Source: Flavobacterium araucananum (GTDB lineage Bacteria > Bacteroidota > Bacteroidia > Flavobacteriales > Flavobacteriaceae). Taken from it: 64,000 bases of DNA. The stretch is from the NCBI RefSeq assembly GCF_002222055.1, contig NZ_MUGS01000037.1, positions 38,657 to 102,656 of the forward strand, given 5' to 3'. A model generated the notes under the pieces. The model was not told the DNA's origin. It did not search any database and was given only the letters and a program-made list of their open reading frames with translations. This document shows, piece by piece, positions 10,301 to 20,409 of the stretch. Every line of letters starts with the position of its first letter. Positions within the stretch are counted from its first letter, which is position 1. A program made the translations under genes and the position numbers.

Positions 10301-13300
10301 GTACAGCCTGATATCCCAAAAACAGACTACGCACCCCAATATTCAGAAGATCATCATGTTCAATGATAGTATCTTTAACATACAAATAATTCCACAAATG
10401 GATGATCTGGTTTATCTTTATATCTTGCTGTTCTAAATCACTAAATAATTTAGAATAATCAGCTGGCTCAGCTGGATTAATAATAACCTCATGTTTTGAT
10501 TTCCACAAGAATTCTTTACCATATACTACCGTAATAATATCACCCCGATCTTTAATTGGTTGTAAATAATCTTCAGAATTACAGAAAATCAAGCTATTTG
10601 ATAAGCTCAAAGAGGACATGTCATTTAACCTGAAAGCTTCATCGCAGTGCCACTTGGGTATATAAATCTCGTTTAATTTCTCCTTTTCTGGCACGGTAAT
10701 AATCGATTGTACAGATTTAGGATCAAATGCTCTTACGACAAACTCATTAAATCTTGCCAAATGTTTTCCAAACACATCAAAAATGTCAATATCAAAGCAA
10801 AAGATCAGATCATCATTTCTATATTTTTCAGTCAGTACTTTTGCATGGACATAACACTCGCGTGTTAAGTTTGCATAACATTCAAAAGATTTAAATGAAA
10901 ATGGTAAAAACATTTTGTGATCTTCGGCACTTAAGTTGACTCCCATTATAGTCTGTAAGGCTCCGTCAAGAATAGTATGATTAAAACCAGTTACGGCATC
11001 ACTTGATTCGCCATCTATGGATATAAAACTTAATGCTTCTAGATTTCCACAATTAATTTTTTGAATTCCCCGAAAAGATTTTCCATAAACTAGAGACACT
11101 GAGCCATAGAGTTCATATACTTCCTTCCCTTGAACTACTTTAGGACAACGTGCTATTATGGAATTCAAATCAACCAATGTAACATTCGGTTTTTCTTTAA
11201 CTTGTGATCTCAATACCAATTTCCCCATTGCATGTAATTGGTTAACGCCATCAGACTCTGAACTTACCTCAACATCAAAACGGTCTTTACCCGGCTTGAT
11301 ATCAACCCGAATTTCACCTAATTGCTCATGATAAACAATCGGAGAAGCTAGAATAAAATTATTAATCTTCACCACAGGATCATTGGCGTAAATTGCCTTC
11401 ATCGTCTGACGGAACATCTCAAGATAAACAACTCCTGGTAAAATCATTTGCCCTGAGACATTGTGATCTTTCAGAATGTTTTCATGACCTGAAAATTGTT
11501 TTGTAAAACTAAATTTTTCAAGGTCCGAATGGTTAGAATCCCATAATTCAGCCCTGTTGTCTGTTATCTTAACATTTTCAATAAGAGGATCAACCTGCTT
11601 TAACCAATACCTATCTTTTCTAAATAACTGACCAGGCAAATGTACTTTCAAATATTTCTGTTCAGAATAAAGTTCATTCCAATTAACATCTCCACCTTTT
11701 ATCCAATATTCTGCAATCTCTTTAATATTATTATTACTTATTGGTTTCTCAAAAAGCGCTAAATCATCCTGTTTCGTTTTGTTTTTTTGTAAAAATATAT
11801 CAGTGCTGTCCTTATTCCCTTTTGAATATTCCGTTAAGGCTTTTTGCAATTGGGTTAAACTACTTACATTAAAACAAACTCTATTCCTGTGGTGAACACG
11901 TCCGAGTTGTAATGTTCCTGCAATATTTTTCAAAGAATAGTGGGTTAAACTGCTTCGGTTGGATAAAAATCTGTTTAACTCAACCACTTTATCATCTAAA
12001 TCATCTTTATCAGAAGAAAGAATAATCAAATGATTTATGGTGGAAGACTCTGATAATTCTTTGTTTTTGTACTCTTCTATGATAATATTGGCATTACTTC
12101 CTCCGGCTCCAAACGAACTTATTGTGGCTATTCTTGGCAGAGGTCTACCATCCAGATTTATTGGGTTCCAAGGACTACAAGATTGTTGCACGAAAAAGGG
12201 TGTTTCCTTAAATTCAATTTTAGGGTTCTCTTCTCTGAAATTAATACTCGGTACCAATGTTTTGTAATAAAACTGTAATAAAACTTTTGACAGCGAGGCT
12301 AATCCTGCAGCCGCTTCCAAATGACCAATATTAGACTTAACAGAACCAATTGCACAATACTGTTTTTTGTATTGATTTTGTTCAAATGCTTTGGTTAAAG
12401 CTCTCACTTCTATCGGATCACCAAGTTTCGTTCCAGTTCCATGTGCTTCAACGTATGAGATTTCCTGGGGTTTCACCCCGCTACTTTTTAGGTTTTTAGC
12501 AATCAGTTCTGATTGCCTCGCGATATCAGGTACTGTAAATCCTGCTGATTTCCCTCCGGAATTTATCACTGATCCTTTAATAGTTCCATAAATAAAGTCA
12601 CCGTCTGCTATTGCTTGTTTTTTTTGTTTTAGTAACACACTACCCACTCCTTCTCCATCAACAAAACCATCAGCATCTTTATCAAAGCTTTTACATTCGC
12701 CATTGCTGGCCAACATGTTGAATTGACTGTACTGAATGTATCGAGATGGATGAATAATCAGATTAACACCGCCGACTATAGCAGAATTACACTCTTTATC
12801 CAGAATACTTCTACAAGCTAGATGTAAAGCAGTCAAAGAAGAAGAACAGGCCGTATCAATGGCTATACTAGGACCATGAAAATCAAAGAAATGAGATACT
12901 CGATTTGCTATCGCCCAATACCCACAATTTGGTAGTGATATATTTCCTTTCATCATTTCCTCAACTCCCAACAATTGGTACTGACTAGACATCACACCAA
13001 CAAAAACACCGACATTTTGTCCAATTGAATCTGCAGTATAACCAGCATTTTCCATTAAGGTCCATGCATTCTCTAGAAATAATCTAATTTGGGGATCTGT
13101 AAGTTCAGCTTCGAAGGGAGACATTTTAAAAAGTTGAGCATCAAATTTATCAATGTCTTTAATAAAACCACCCCACTTACTATAACTTGTTGTTTCTTTT
13201 TTGGGATCTGAATCAAAATGATCAGCTATATTCCATCGATCTTTTGGAATCTCCTCAATACAATTCTTACCTTTTTTTAGATTCTCCCAAAACTCGTCTA

Positions 13301-16300
13301 AATTCTCCGCCTGTGGATATTTCCCAGCCATACCAATTATTGCAATCTCATTCTCTTCATTGTCAGAAAAAAATGAATCTTTTTGTAATTCAGGACTGTC
13401 TAATCGCTCAAATATAATTTTCTTATTTACAGACTTAAAAATTTCTTTTTCTTCATCATTTAGCAGTACCGAAGAATAATTAACCTCTTCTTCTAAAGAA
13501 CCTAACTCCATAATAAAGTCAGGAAACTCCTTTAAAAAGAAAGAAGCTAATTGTTCTATATTGGTACATTCAAACAATATTACCGAATTTAATTTTGGAA
13601 TATCTTTCTTTAAACGTTCTATTAATTCTTGCCCCGTAATAGAATCTACCCCGTATTCATCATAGCTTTTCACAATTGAAATCTGTTGTGCTGGTATCTG
13701 CAAAACTTCAGAGAAAATGCCCTTGATGTAATTAACTACCACGTTTTTTTTATCTGATATTTCTTGATTTTTTTGTGGTACTGTATTTTTCTCATGGTGA
13801 GATGGAGTAGGTAATTTATCAAAATTGAGAGATAAAATGGAACTATTTTCAGCCACCATAATTTGCATTGACTCACTTTGTCCTAAAAATTCACCTAAGC
13901 CATAATGCGCTGTATTGAAATATCCGGCTGAGATCAACATTTTAGACCAGAGAGGTATTGAAAGAACAGGTGAAAAAGGAAGACGATTTTCTTTATCTTG
14001 AAACTTCCACCATTCTTTTGTCAGCCCAAATGTAAAAGTATTAAAGGGGTTATTTTCTATCATTTCATTCAAAACCAGTATTCCATTTTTGGAAAGTAAT
14101 CCACGAATATTCTGTAAAGAACTAAAAATTGAAGAAGTTGCATGAATTACATTACTTGCAATTACCAAATCGAAATGATTAGAATATTGTTCTCCAAAAG
14201 AGGACGGTTTTTCGATATCTAAAATATCGTATTTTATAAAATCGTATTGCGCAAATGTTCTTTTCCCGTAATTGATAAATGATTTTGAAATATCAGTATA
14301 ATGATATTCTACATTTAATCGACTTTCTTTTAAAAGTTCAAATACTGCTTTACTTGTACCTCCTGTACCAGCTCCAATTTCTAATATTTTGAACACGAAA
14401 CCATCATTCTTTCGTTGAGCATGAAGGTTTAGCAAATCTATGGTAATTCTAGATACTAAAGTATTGTAATAGTCCATTATCCGATTACCTTGATAAATTT
14501 TGTTGACAGTCTCCATTGAACCATTTGGAAACAAGACCTCAGCATGACTAGTTGTACCATTAACAACATCTATAAAGTTCTTTACACAATTATCAAGCAA
14601 CTCAAAATAAGGCAAATACTCACCTCCTCTTGCCAACAAATCTTGCTTAATTGATTCCTGCCTATTTTTCATTGGAGAATTAAGTATAGTACTTACTTCA
14701 AATTCATCTTCGTTAATTTTAACCAGATATTCCTCGTCAACCAATAATTCAAACGCAGAACGTATGAGGGCTTCGTAGACAGGTAATACTTCTTGAGTAT
14801 TCATAAATGAAAGGATAGAAATTACTTTGCCGTTTCGGTATTTACTAAATAGTCCTTCAATCGAAAGGACCACATAGTCACGAAAAAGTTCTTTACTTTG
14901 GATGTAATCCAAAATAGGAAAACCCTCATTTATAAATCGTAACGTTTCATCCTTGTTAACTTGATCTAATATTATAGATGTTTCATTGGATATTATTTGT
15001 AAAATATCTTTCAAATTTTCAGAAAGTTTTGCGATACATATTTTGGAATAAGAAGTACTTAATCCTGTTTCAAGAAACCTTATACCTTCCTTATTATCTA
15101 TTCCCATAATACCGACAGCTTCAAGTAACTCCCTTTGATCCTTTCCTGCAACTATTCCGGTCTGTTCCCAAAACCCCCAATTAATAACTTTCACGGTACT
15201 CTTCTTCATAAATTTCCAGTACTCTGCAAAGCTATTTTCAAATACACATGCAGCAACATAGTTTGATTGTGTCTTACTTGCGATATCAGCATTTATGGAT
15301 GAAAAATACAAAACGTTCTTAACATCAATATTTTCAGTAGCAAAATACATCGACCAACTCCCCATCACTTTAGGAGAGAAAGCTGTATTAAAACATACTT
15401 CATCCATTTCCAATATTGGCTTATCATCTAGTCGAATAACGGAAAAGACTAATTCATTAATTACTTGAAGGTTCAATTTCTCAATAGCCAATCGGCATTC
15501 CTTCTCTAACGTAATATCTACTTGGATATATTGCGCAGTTGATCCTTTCGCTTTATACGTATCCAATTTCTTTTGCTTTTCAATGTCCATCTCTGAAGAG
15601 CCTAAAATGAAAAGATTCACATTGCTTTTGGAAACCAGCCATTCACAATACTTAGATCCTAATCCCCCCATACCGCCAACAATAACATAATTTCCTTCTA
15701 TTGCGATTTTAGTGGATGGATCAACTGTAATTGGAATATTTTGTAGTGCAATTTTCCGATATTGAAATAATATTTTATTTCGTACCGCATAATCTATGCA
15801 TAACTTAGTTGCTTCTAATTTTTTAATATTCTCCAGAACGGTGTGATTTCCCTGTATCCATTCATTCTTGTCAAGATCCAGAAGACCTACTTTCAACCAC
15901 GATATATCTTTAGGCAGTACTTTAGCTAAGCCCTTCATTGCTGAAAGATTAGGATTTAGGAAATTATCTTCTGTTATCGTATCTGCATTTAAAGTGAACA
16001 GATTAAGATTAACTATTTTTTTGTCTTTATTGCGCTCTGCAAGAGCTTTTATAAAACGCAATAATGAAAAAGTAGTCAATTCTTGTTGATCCTGTACTTT
16101 GGAAAGAGATTGCGGTATTTCATTGTTTTCTGCCAGCCAACAAATTTCGTCAAAGTGACCGTTTAGCTCCAAAAATGCTAGGAAATCATCCTGCTGTGAT
16201 TTAACCTCATATGAATTTTCATAAACTCTATTTTCCGCTCCTAAATATAGAAAAACAATATCCTCTGGTCTGGTTTGAAAACGTTTTTTTAATAGCGGTA

Positions 16301-19300
16301 AATTATCCGGATTGTTATATACCCAAAGTCCTTTCCCTTTATCTCTGCTTTGTTCAAAGCCAACTTTACAAGGTAATTCTTTGATGGCTTTCCATGCATA
16401 AGTGTATCCAGGTAAAAAGTCAGTATCAAGATTAATCTTGTCAGATAAAGTTAATTTATCAGCAAATTTAAGTGTCAGCTTCTCAATAATGAATACTAAC
16501 TCAAATTGTGAATTGTACGCTTTAAGTGTGATAAAGCATGATTTTTGATCTCTATCTATTTCGATTAATTCGACATGCACCCAACAACTTTTAGGTTGCT
16601 CTTTTAACCAACAAACATTTTCGAATTTATGAGGCAGCATCAAATTTAAAGCCTCGTTTGGGGTCTGTAGTCCACTAATACACTGAATAATTGCATCCAT
16701 CAAAAAAGGATTCCACAAATAGCCCTCTTCTAAAGTAGCTGCAGTTTCAGGTAAATTAACAAGCCCTAAAACTTCATTTTCACTACACCATAATTTAGAA
16801 ATACCTCTAAAACTTTCTCCGTAACATATCTCTACAGCTTTAAAACGCTCGTAAACCTCCTCATGTGTCATTGTAAATTTAGACCGCGATTTAATTGAAT
16901 CCAGAGAAATTAACTCTTTAATGCTAGATGTATTTGTTCCAATTAAACAGGTTGCCAAAGTCTTATTACTATCTGTAAATTTTAATTCTGCCTTAATTTG
17001 ATTTTCACCTTTCTCAACAACTACAGAAAGTTTAATGTGGTCTGAAACAACAAGCGGAGCCAATAGTAATAAATTATTTACTACTAATTGATCGCTATAT
17101 TGAGGCAAAGCGGTACGAACCCCCTCTAAAATCAATTCCATTGTACCTACACCAGGTAAAACAAAAGTGTCTTTTACTAAATGTTCATTAACCAAAACTT
17201 GGTGTTTCGATAAAAAGATAAAAATCTCCTGAATATCGGCCTGCTTCGGTGAAAGTGCATACTTAATTTTTTTCTCTAGTTTGATCGCTGGCAAATCATA
17301 CCAATAAGATTCTTTTAAAAACGCATAACCTGGTAAAGAAATTATCTGAGCCTTACCTTCATTAGAACTCCTTATTTGAGCAATATCAATGCCTGCTCCC
17401 CCAAGCCACAGCTCCACGAATTTTTCTTGGCTGGTATTTAGATCTATATCTGTTAGTAATACATCTTCATAATCAGAATCTTCAATTGAGCTACTAGCAA
17501 CCTCAGAATCGTCTCCCTTTACATAGTTCGACAGAGCCCTTTTTAATTGTTCCATGCTACTAACTTTTATCACAAGTCGCTCTGAAAAAGATTCCCTACC
17601 GGTTAATAAACTGTATGCAATATTTGTCAATGTACAAGTATCCTTGTTCTCATGGAGTTCAATAAATTCAAGAATTTGCTGTACATTTCGAATTAAGCTG
17701 TCCTTGACCTTTGCAGAAATAATAATAAGTTCTTCCCTATTTGATGAAGAATGAATACGATCAATCGCAGGAGCTTCCTCTAAAACTACATGTGCATATG
17801 TACCACCAAATCCAAAAGAACTTACTCCTGCTATAAGTGGCTTATCAGATTGCCAGTTAGTATTCTCATTATTTATTACAAAAGGAGAGTTTTTTATCTT
17901 TATATAAGGATTTAATCCCTCAAAATTAGGCATGGCGGGAATAAACTTATTCTTAATACATAAGGTCGCCATTAATATCCCTGAAATTCCTGCAGCCCCT
18001 TCGGTATGACCTATATTAGATTTAACTGAACCTATTCGACAAAAACCTTTGTGCTCAGTATTACCAAAAGCCATTTTTAAAGCTTCAATTTCAATCGGAT
18101 CACCTAATTTAGTTCCGGTTCCGTGAGCCTCTATATAACCTATTTGCTCAGGTAAAATATTGGCATTATTCCAAGCTTCTTTCAATACTAAAGCTTGAGT
18201 TTTTGCACTTGGAGCTGTTATCGAGTTTGTATATCCTCCATGCTTTACTGCACTCCCTTTGATTACTGAATGAATTGGATCGCCATCAGCAAGAGCCTTA
18301 TCAAGAGGCTTTAACAGTACCGAAGCAATTCCTTCTCCAGGTGTATATCCATCAGCTCTACTATCGAAACTGTGACAACGCCCACTCTCGGATAATGCAC
18401 CTATACTTGAGAAATATTTATAATGCCAAGCACTTAGTAATAGGTTTACACCTGAGACGAACGCCATTTCACAAGATCCATTTTGAATTGCTTTGCACGC
18501 TAAATCCAATGCAACAAGTGAGGATGAACAAGCAGTGTCTACTGTCAAACTTGGTCCCTTAAGATCAAAGTAGAAGGAAGGTCTATTTGCTAACATCGTT
18601 AAGGCATTCCCAATTCCATCAAATGGATCAATTTCTTTATTATGGAGTAAACTCTCTGTTTGATAATCATGAAAACAAACTCCCACATACATCCCTGTAT
18701 TGGAACCACGAAGCTGACTTACCACACCTGCGTTTTCTGCTGTGTGATATAGATTTTCCAACAAATGCCTCATTTGAGGATCCATCATTCGCGCTTCTCT
18801 TGGTGAAATATTGAAAAACAATGGATCGAATTTGTCAATATTATTTATGAAGCTACCATCTTTACAATATGACTTATCCTTTGCTTTCTTATCTGAACTG
18901 TAATGCTTATCAACACTCCAACGTGAAGGAGGAACTTCAGTTATCATGTCAGATTGATCGACAATATTCTTCCAAAATTCGTCGACATTATTTGACTTCG
19001 AAAATCTCCCCGCCATACCTATAATTGCTATGTCATTTGATCGAGGCTCCTGCTTTACTTCCAACTTTAAAGTTTCTGTTGATTCTACATTAGGAATGAA
19101 AGTTGGCTTAACTTCCAATATCTCAATTTCTTTGACTTGCTCGTTTACAAGAAATCCTATCTTTGACTCTGGAGAAAATTTATTCAAGAAGCTCTGTATG
19201 TCTTCCTTAAATTCCTCAACAAAAAAAGCGGCTAATTCACTAACATTTTGATATTCAAAAAATATTGTCGGATACAATTCAACTTTCAAATCTTCTTCTA

Positions 19301-20402
19301 TCTCCTCGGTCAAATGAATTAAAGCTTCCGACTCAATACCAAGATCCATAAAATTGGTCTTAAGTAATTTATTTTCTGACAAGGAATTATCAGGAATTAG
19401 TCCCGTAATTTTGTCTACCAAATAGTCTCTTACTTTTTTAATTGAACCATCCCCTGCATTATCCAAGTTACTGCTCTTTACGCTGCTCTTTTCAATGATA
19501 TCCTCCTGTACATTTTTTGTCGATTTAGAGGATGGATCAGCTATTTTCTTACAGCTAACTCCTTTTAAACAAATCACTTCTTCATGGTTGTAATCATATA
19601 TTGAGATATCAAAGATGGCAATTTCATCATTGGCCTTTTTAAGTACCGATTTACTAAAACAATGATTAGAAGTCGCTTTAAAACAAATTATTTCACTTAC
19701 AAAAAGAGGAATATATACATTTCTATTTTCAGAGGTTGAAAATGCTCCAAAAAAAGCACTAATAATCGCACCATCAATAAAGACCGGATTAACTTGTAAA
19801 GCTCCCGTGACTGGAAACTCAAAATCGTTAAACATTTCACAGTATGTGAAATCATTCTCAATGGTTACTCTCTCCACTGTTAACAATGGATCCTGATAAA
19901 CAATACCGTTTTTATTAAAAATTGAGTATAGCTCAGATCCCTTATAAGTGAGGTTTGACTCCCAATCTATAAGAGGTAACTTCTCAGGATTTATACCATT
20001 TATAGCCACACTAGTTTGGGCTGAAGCAATAGATCGCCAACCCCCCTGATCATTGATATCTGATTGTACATGAGTTTGTTTATCCTCAATTTTCAATCGA
20101 AGTTTTATTATTTCCTCTGCGTCCAAAATTACCCTCTCATGAAGCATAAATTTCTTCAATACAACTGGGAATTGGAAATTCTTTCGATACTCTTCTTCCA
20201 ACAATAGAGCCAAATGTGTAACACCAATCAGAATTTTACTTCCATACACAACATGTCCATTAATCACTGGTGATTTGTGGTTGAGCATAAGCTCAATTGA
20301 ACTCACCTCATCCCCACCTGACTTCAATTTTTGCAAGGCCTCGCTTACAGAAATCTCATTTTTCGCTAGACTTTTTATTAATTTTATTCTTTCCTCCAAC
20401 AT
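7392..20402 (-). CDS. Trans-AT PKS: DH*-ACP-KS-DH-KR-MT-ACP-KS-DH-KR-ACP-KS
   Basis: The largest subunit, 4336 residues. Order: docking helices (1-30); DH* (38-290; H50, D210, Ile for the motif Pro, Ile for Gln/His); ACP (S358); KS1 (457-877; C625, H760, H799); DH (1045-1320; H1074, D1236, Q1240, with Asp replacing the motif Gly); KR (1330-1800; GGMGGLG at 1576, Tyr1715, Cys where Tyr-x-A-A-N has Asn); S-adenosylmethionine MT (1840-2190; ILEIGAGTGGTS at 2006); ACP (S2254); KS2 (2351-2778; C2519, H2654, H2694); DH (2955-3230; H2980, D3146, Q3150, motifs intact); KR (3240-3705; Tyr3615); ACP (S3766); KS3 (3858-4285; C4023, H4158, H4198); C-terminal docking hairpin (4305-4336). KS3 has no downstream partner here and pairs with the DH*-ACP of the next protein. 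The MT sits before its ACP, the usual C-methylation arrangement. Confidence 0.93.
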   Translation of the reverse strand: MLEERIKLIKSLAKNEISVSEALQKLKSGGDEVSSIELMLNHKSPVINGHVVYGSKILIGVTHLALLLEEEYRKNFQFPVVLKKFMLHERVILDAEEIIKLRLKIEDKQTHVQSDINDQGGWRSIASAQTSVAINGINPEKLPLIDWESNLTYKGSELYSIFNKNGIVYQDPLLTVERVTIENDFTYCEMFNDFEFPVTGALQVNPVFIDGAIISAFFGAFSTSENRNVYIPLFVSEIICFKATSNHCFSKSVLKKANDEIAIFDISIYDYNHEEVICLKGVSCKKIADPSSKSTKNVQEDIIEKSSVKSSNLDNAGDGSIKKVRDYLVDKITGLIPDNSLSENKLLKTNFMDLGIESEALIHLTEEIEEDLKVELYPTIFFEYQNVSELAAFFVEEFKEDIQSFLNKFSPESKIGFLVNEQVKEIEILEVKPTFIPNVESTETLKLEVKQEPRSNDIAIIGMAGRFSKSNNVDEFWKNIVDQSDMITEVPPSRWSVDKHYSSDKKAKDKSYCKDGSFINNIDKFDPLFFNISPREARMMDPQMRHLLENLYHTAENAGVVSQLRGSNTGMYVGVCFHDYQTESLLHNKEIDPFDGIGNALTMLANRPSFYFDLKGPSLTVDTACSSSLVALDLACKAIQNGSCEMAFVSGVNLLLSAWHYKYFSSIGALSESGRCHSFDSRADGYTPGEGIASVLLKPLDKALADGDPIHSVIKGSAVKHGGYTNSITAPSAKTQALVLKEAWNNANILPEQIGYIEAHGTGTKLGDPIEIEALKMAFGNTEHKGFCRIGSVKSNIGHTEGAAGISGILMATLCIKNKFIPAMPNFEGLNPYIKIKNSPFVINNENTNWQSDKPLIAGVSSFGFGGTYAHVVLEEAPAIDRIHSSSNREELIIISAKVKDSLIRNVQQILEFIELHENKDTCTLTNIAYSLLTGRESFSERLVIKVSSMEQLKRALSNYVKGDDSEVASSSIEDSDYEDVLLTDIDLNTSQEKFVELWLGGAGIDIAQIRSSNEGKAQIISLPGYAFLKESYWYDLPAIKLEKKIKYALSPKQADIQEIFIFLSKHQVLVNEHLVKDTFVLPGVGTMELILEGVRTALPQYSDQLVVNNLLLLAPLVVSDHIKLSVVVEKGENQIKAELKFTDSNKTLATCLIGTNTSSIKELISLDSIKSRSKFTMTHEEVYERFKAVEICYGESFRGISKLWCSENEVLGLVNLPETAATLEEGYLWNPFLMDAIIQCISGLQTPNEALNLMLPHKFENVCWLKEQPKSCWVHVELIEIDRDQKSCFITLKAYNSQFELVFIIEKLTLKFADKLTLSDKINLDTDFLPGYTYAWKAIKELPCKVGFEQSRDKGKGLWVYNNPDNLPLLKKRFQTRPEDIVFLYLGAENRVYENSYEVKSQQDDFLAFLELNGHFDEICWLAENNEIPQSLSKVQDQQELTTFSLLRFIKALAERNKDKKIVNLNLFTLNADTITEDNFLNPNLSAMKGLAKVLPKDISWLKVGLLDLDKNEWIQGNHTVLENIKKLEATKLCIDYAVRNKILFQYRKIALQNIPITVDPSTKIAIEGNYVIVGGMGGLGSKYCEWLVSKSNVNLFILGSSEMDIEKQKKLDTYKAKGSTAQYIQVDITLEKECRLAIEKLNLQVINELVFSVIRLDDKPILEMDEVCFNTAFSPKVMGSWSMYFATENIDVKNVLYFSSINADIASKTQSNYVAACVFENSFAEYWKFMKKSTVKVINWGFWEQTGIVAGKDQRELLEAVGIMGIDNKEGIRFLETGLSTSYSKICIAKLSENLKDILQIISNETSIILDQVNKDETLRFINEGFPILDYIQSKELFRDYVVLSIEGLFSKYRNGKVISILSFMNTQEVLPVYEALIRSAFELLVDEEYLVKINEDEFEVSTILNSPMKNRQESIKQDLLARGGEYLPYFELLDNCVKNFIDVVNGTTSHAEVLFPNGSMETVNKIYQGNRIMDYYNTLVSRITIDLLNLHAQRKNDGFVFKILEIGAGTGGTSKAVFELLKESRLNVEYHYTDISKSFINYGKRTFAQYDFIKYDILDIEKPSSFGEQYSNHFDLVIASNVIHATSSIFSSLQNIRGLLSKNGILVLNEMIENNPFNTFTFGLTKEWWKFQDKENRLPFSPVLSIPLWSKMLISAGYFNTAHYGLGEFLGQSESMQIMVAENSSILSLNFDKLPTPSHHEKNTVPQKNQEISDKKNVVVNYIKGIFSEVLQIPAQQISIVKSYDEYGVDSITGQELIERLKKDIPKLNSVILFECTNIEQLASFFLKEFPDFIMELGSLEEEVNYSSVLLNDEEKEIFKSVNKKIIFERLDSPELQKDSFFSDNEENEIAIIGMAGKYPQAENLDEFWENLKKGKNCIEEIPKDRWNIADHFDSDPKKETTSYSKWGGFIKDIDKFDAQLFKMSPFEAELTDPQIRLFLENAWTLMENAGYTADSIGQNVGVFVGVMSSQYQLLGVEEMMKGNISLPNCGYWAIANRVSHFFDFHGPSIAIDTACSSSLTALHLACRSILDKECNSAIVGGVNLIIHPSRYIQYSQFNMLASNGECKSFDKDADGFVDGEGVGSVLLKQKKQAIADGDFIYGTIKGSVINSGGKSAGFTVPDIARQSELIAKNLKSSGVKPQEISYVEAHGTGTKLGDPIEVRALTKAFEQNQYKKQYCAIGSVKSNIGHLEAAAGLASLSKVLLQFYYKTLVPSINFREENPKIEFKETPFFVQQSCSPWNPINLDGRPLPRIATISSFGAGGSNANIIIEEYKNKELSESSTINHLIILSSDKDDLDDKVVELNRFLSNRSSLTHYSLKNIAGTLQLGRVHHRNRVCFNVSSLTQLQKALTEYSKGNKDSTDIFLQKNKTKQDDLALFEKPISNNNIKEIAEYWIKGGDVNWNELYSEQKYLKVHLPGQLFRKDRYWLKQVDPLIENVKITDNRAELWDSNHSDLEKFSFTKQFSGHENILKDHNVSGQMILPGVVYLEMFRQTMKAIYANDPVVKINNFILASPIVYHEQLGEIRVDIKPGKDRFDVEVSSESDGVNQLHAMGKLVLRSQVKEKPNVTLVDLNSIIARCPKVVQGKEVYELYGSVSLVYGKSFRGIQKINCGNLEALSFISIDGESSDAVTGFNHTILDGALQTIMGVNLSAEDHKMFLPFSFKSFECYANLTRECYVHAKVLTEKYRNDDLIFCFDIDIFDVFGKHLARFNEFVVRAFDPKSVQSIITVPEKEKLNEIYIPKWHCDEAFRLNDMSSLSLSNSLIFCNSEDYLQPIKDRGDIITVVYGKEFLWKSKHEVIINPAEPADYSKLFSDLEQQDIKINQIIHLWNYLYVKDTIIEHDDLLNIGVRSLFLGYQAVLKHNKIKNIPFFYCYTTSSKNHYNQCANALAKSFTKESPKGKLMVVEFDHLYPLPDLLSTLHYEKNNVVKFNVKLEKGKRYLRHFERSVLSGKKYNELEKGNNIIIVGGHSGVGKLLAEHLIKQYQVNVFAIGRRTLNDTEISQLEIIGNHDSSIRYLSCDVNNRAELKVCLNNIRNCGGIHGIIHAAGIVEDHFLIQKKLESFNRVLLPKINGTINLDELTINDELKFFITFSSLAGVMGNVGQGDYAAANCFMDSYQHYRDVMHKQDQRNGKSISINWPYWKEGGMQLEAEYLAIMQKQGLEELTTSLGIAYFDNILNSNNLQSVVTIGNDDKIFAMLNGIESFDKNQLSDQKAEANEKYSLERMIEIVTSCLAETLKISPDELDSQVNVVDFGMDSILMMRTLGKIESSLGIVIDPNLLVDNSTIHGISEFLLQNHQDELLMEQSELKDGFTENKSQKQVEVITEIKDGFPQKENFKEERDGKKEETSRVAVIGMACRFPGSDTTDEFWERLVNGVSSIGTIPKSRWEVNSESLSENEQQFGAFIDNYDAFDASHFNITDQEALVMDPQQRILLELSQELIDNAGYRKEELDGSKTGVFLGGTSSNYIGIHEGEITKELLKYSIVSNIQNMMAARISNFYNFKGYSGTIDTACSSSLVAIHQAVESIRDGKCEFAMAGGISLLLDDHAHKGFSGAEVLSKDGRVKVFDQSADGFTLGEGGGLVFLKDYEKAVRDGDQILAIIRGSAVNNDGRTMGVTTPNRDAQKEVIKAAINEANVNVENIGYLEAHGTGTLLGDPIEIQAATQVYREFVDKEGFCATGSVKTNVGHMLTAAGVCGFIKVVLSLNKGKIPPTLNCDNPHPRFKFDKSPFFPVTSLTNWTQSAGERLAAISSFGFGGTNCHIIVQDYTGNSVKRLPIKNRKFNRSRYCLGKEILPVAEYELLDIFAGLRKGDISIEEAEKLIKNLN

Positions 20403-20409
20403 GGTGATT

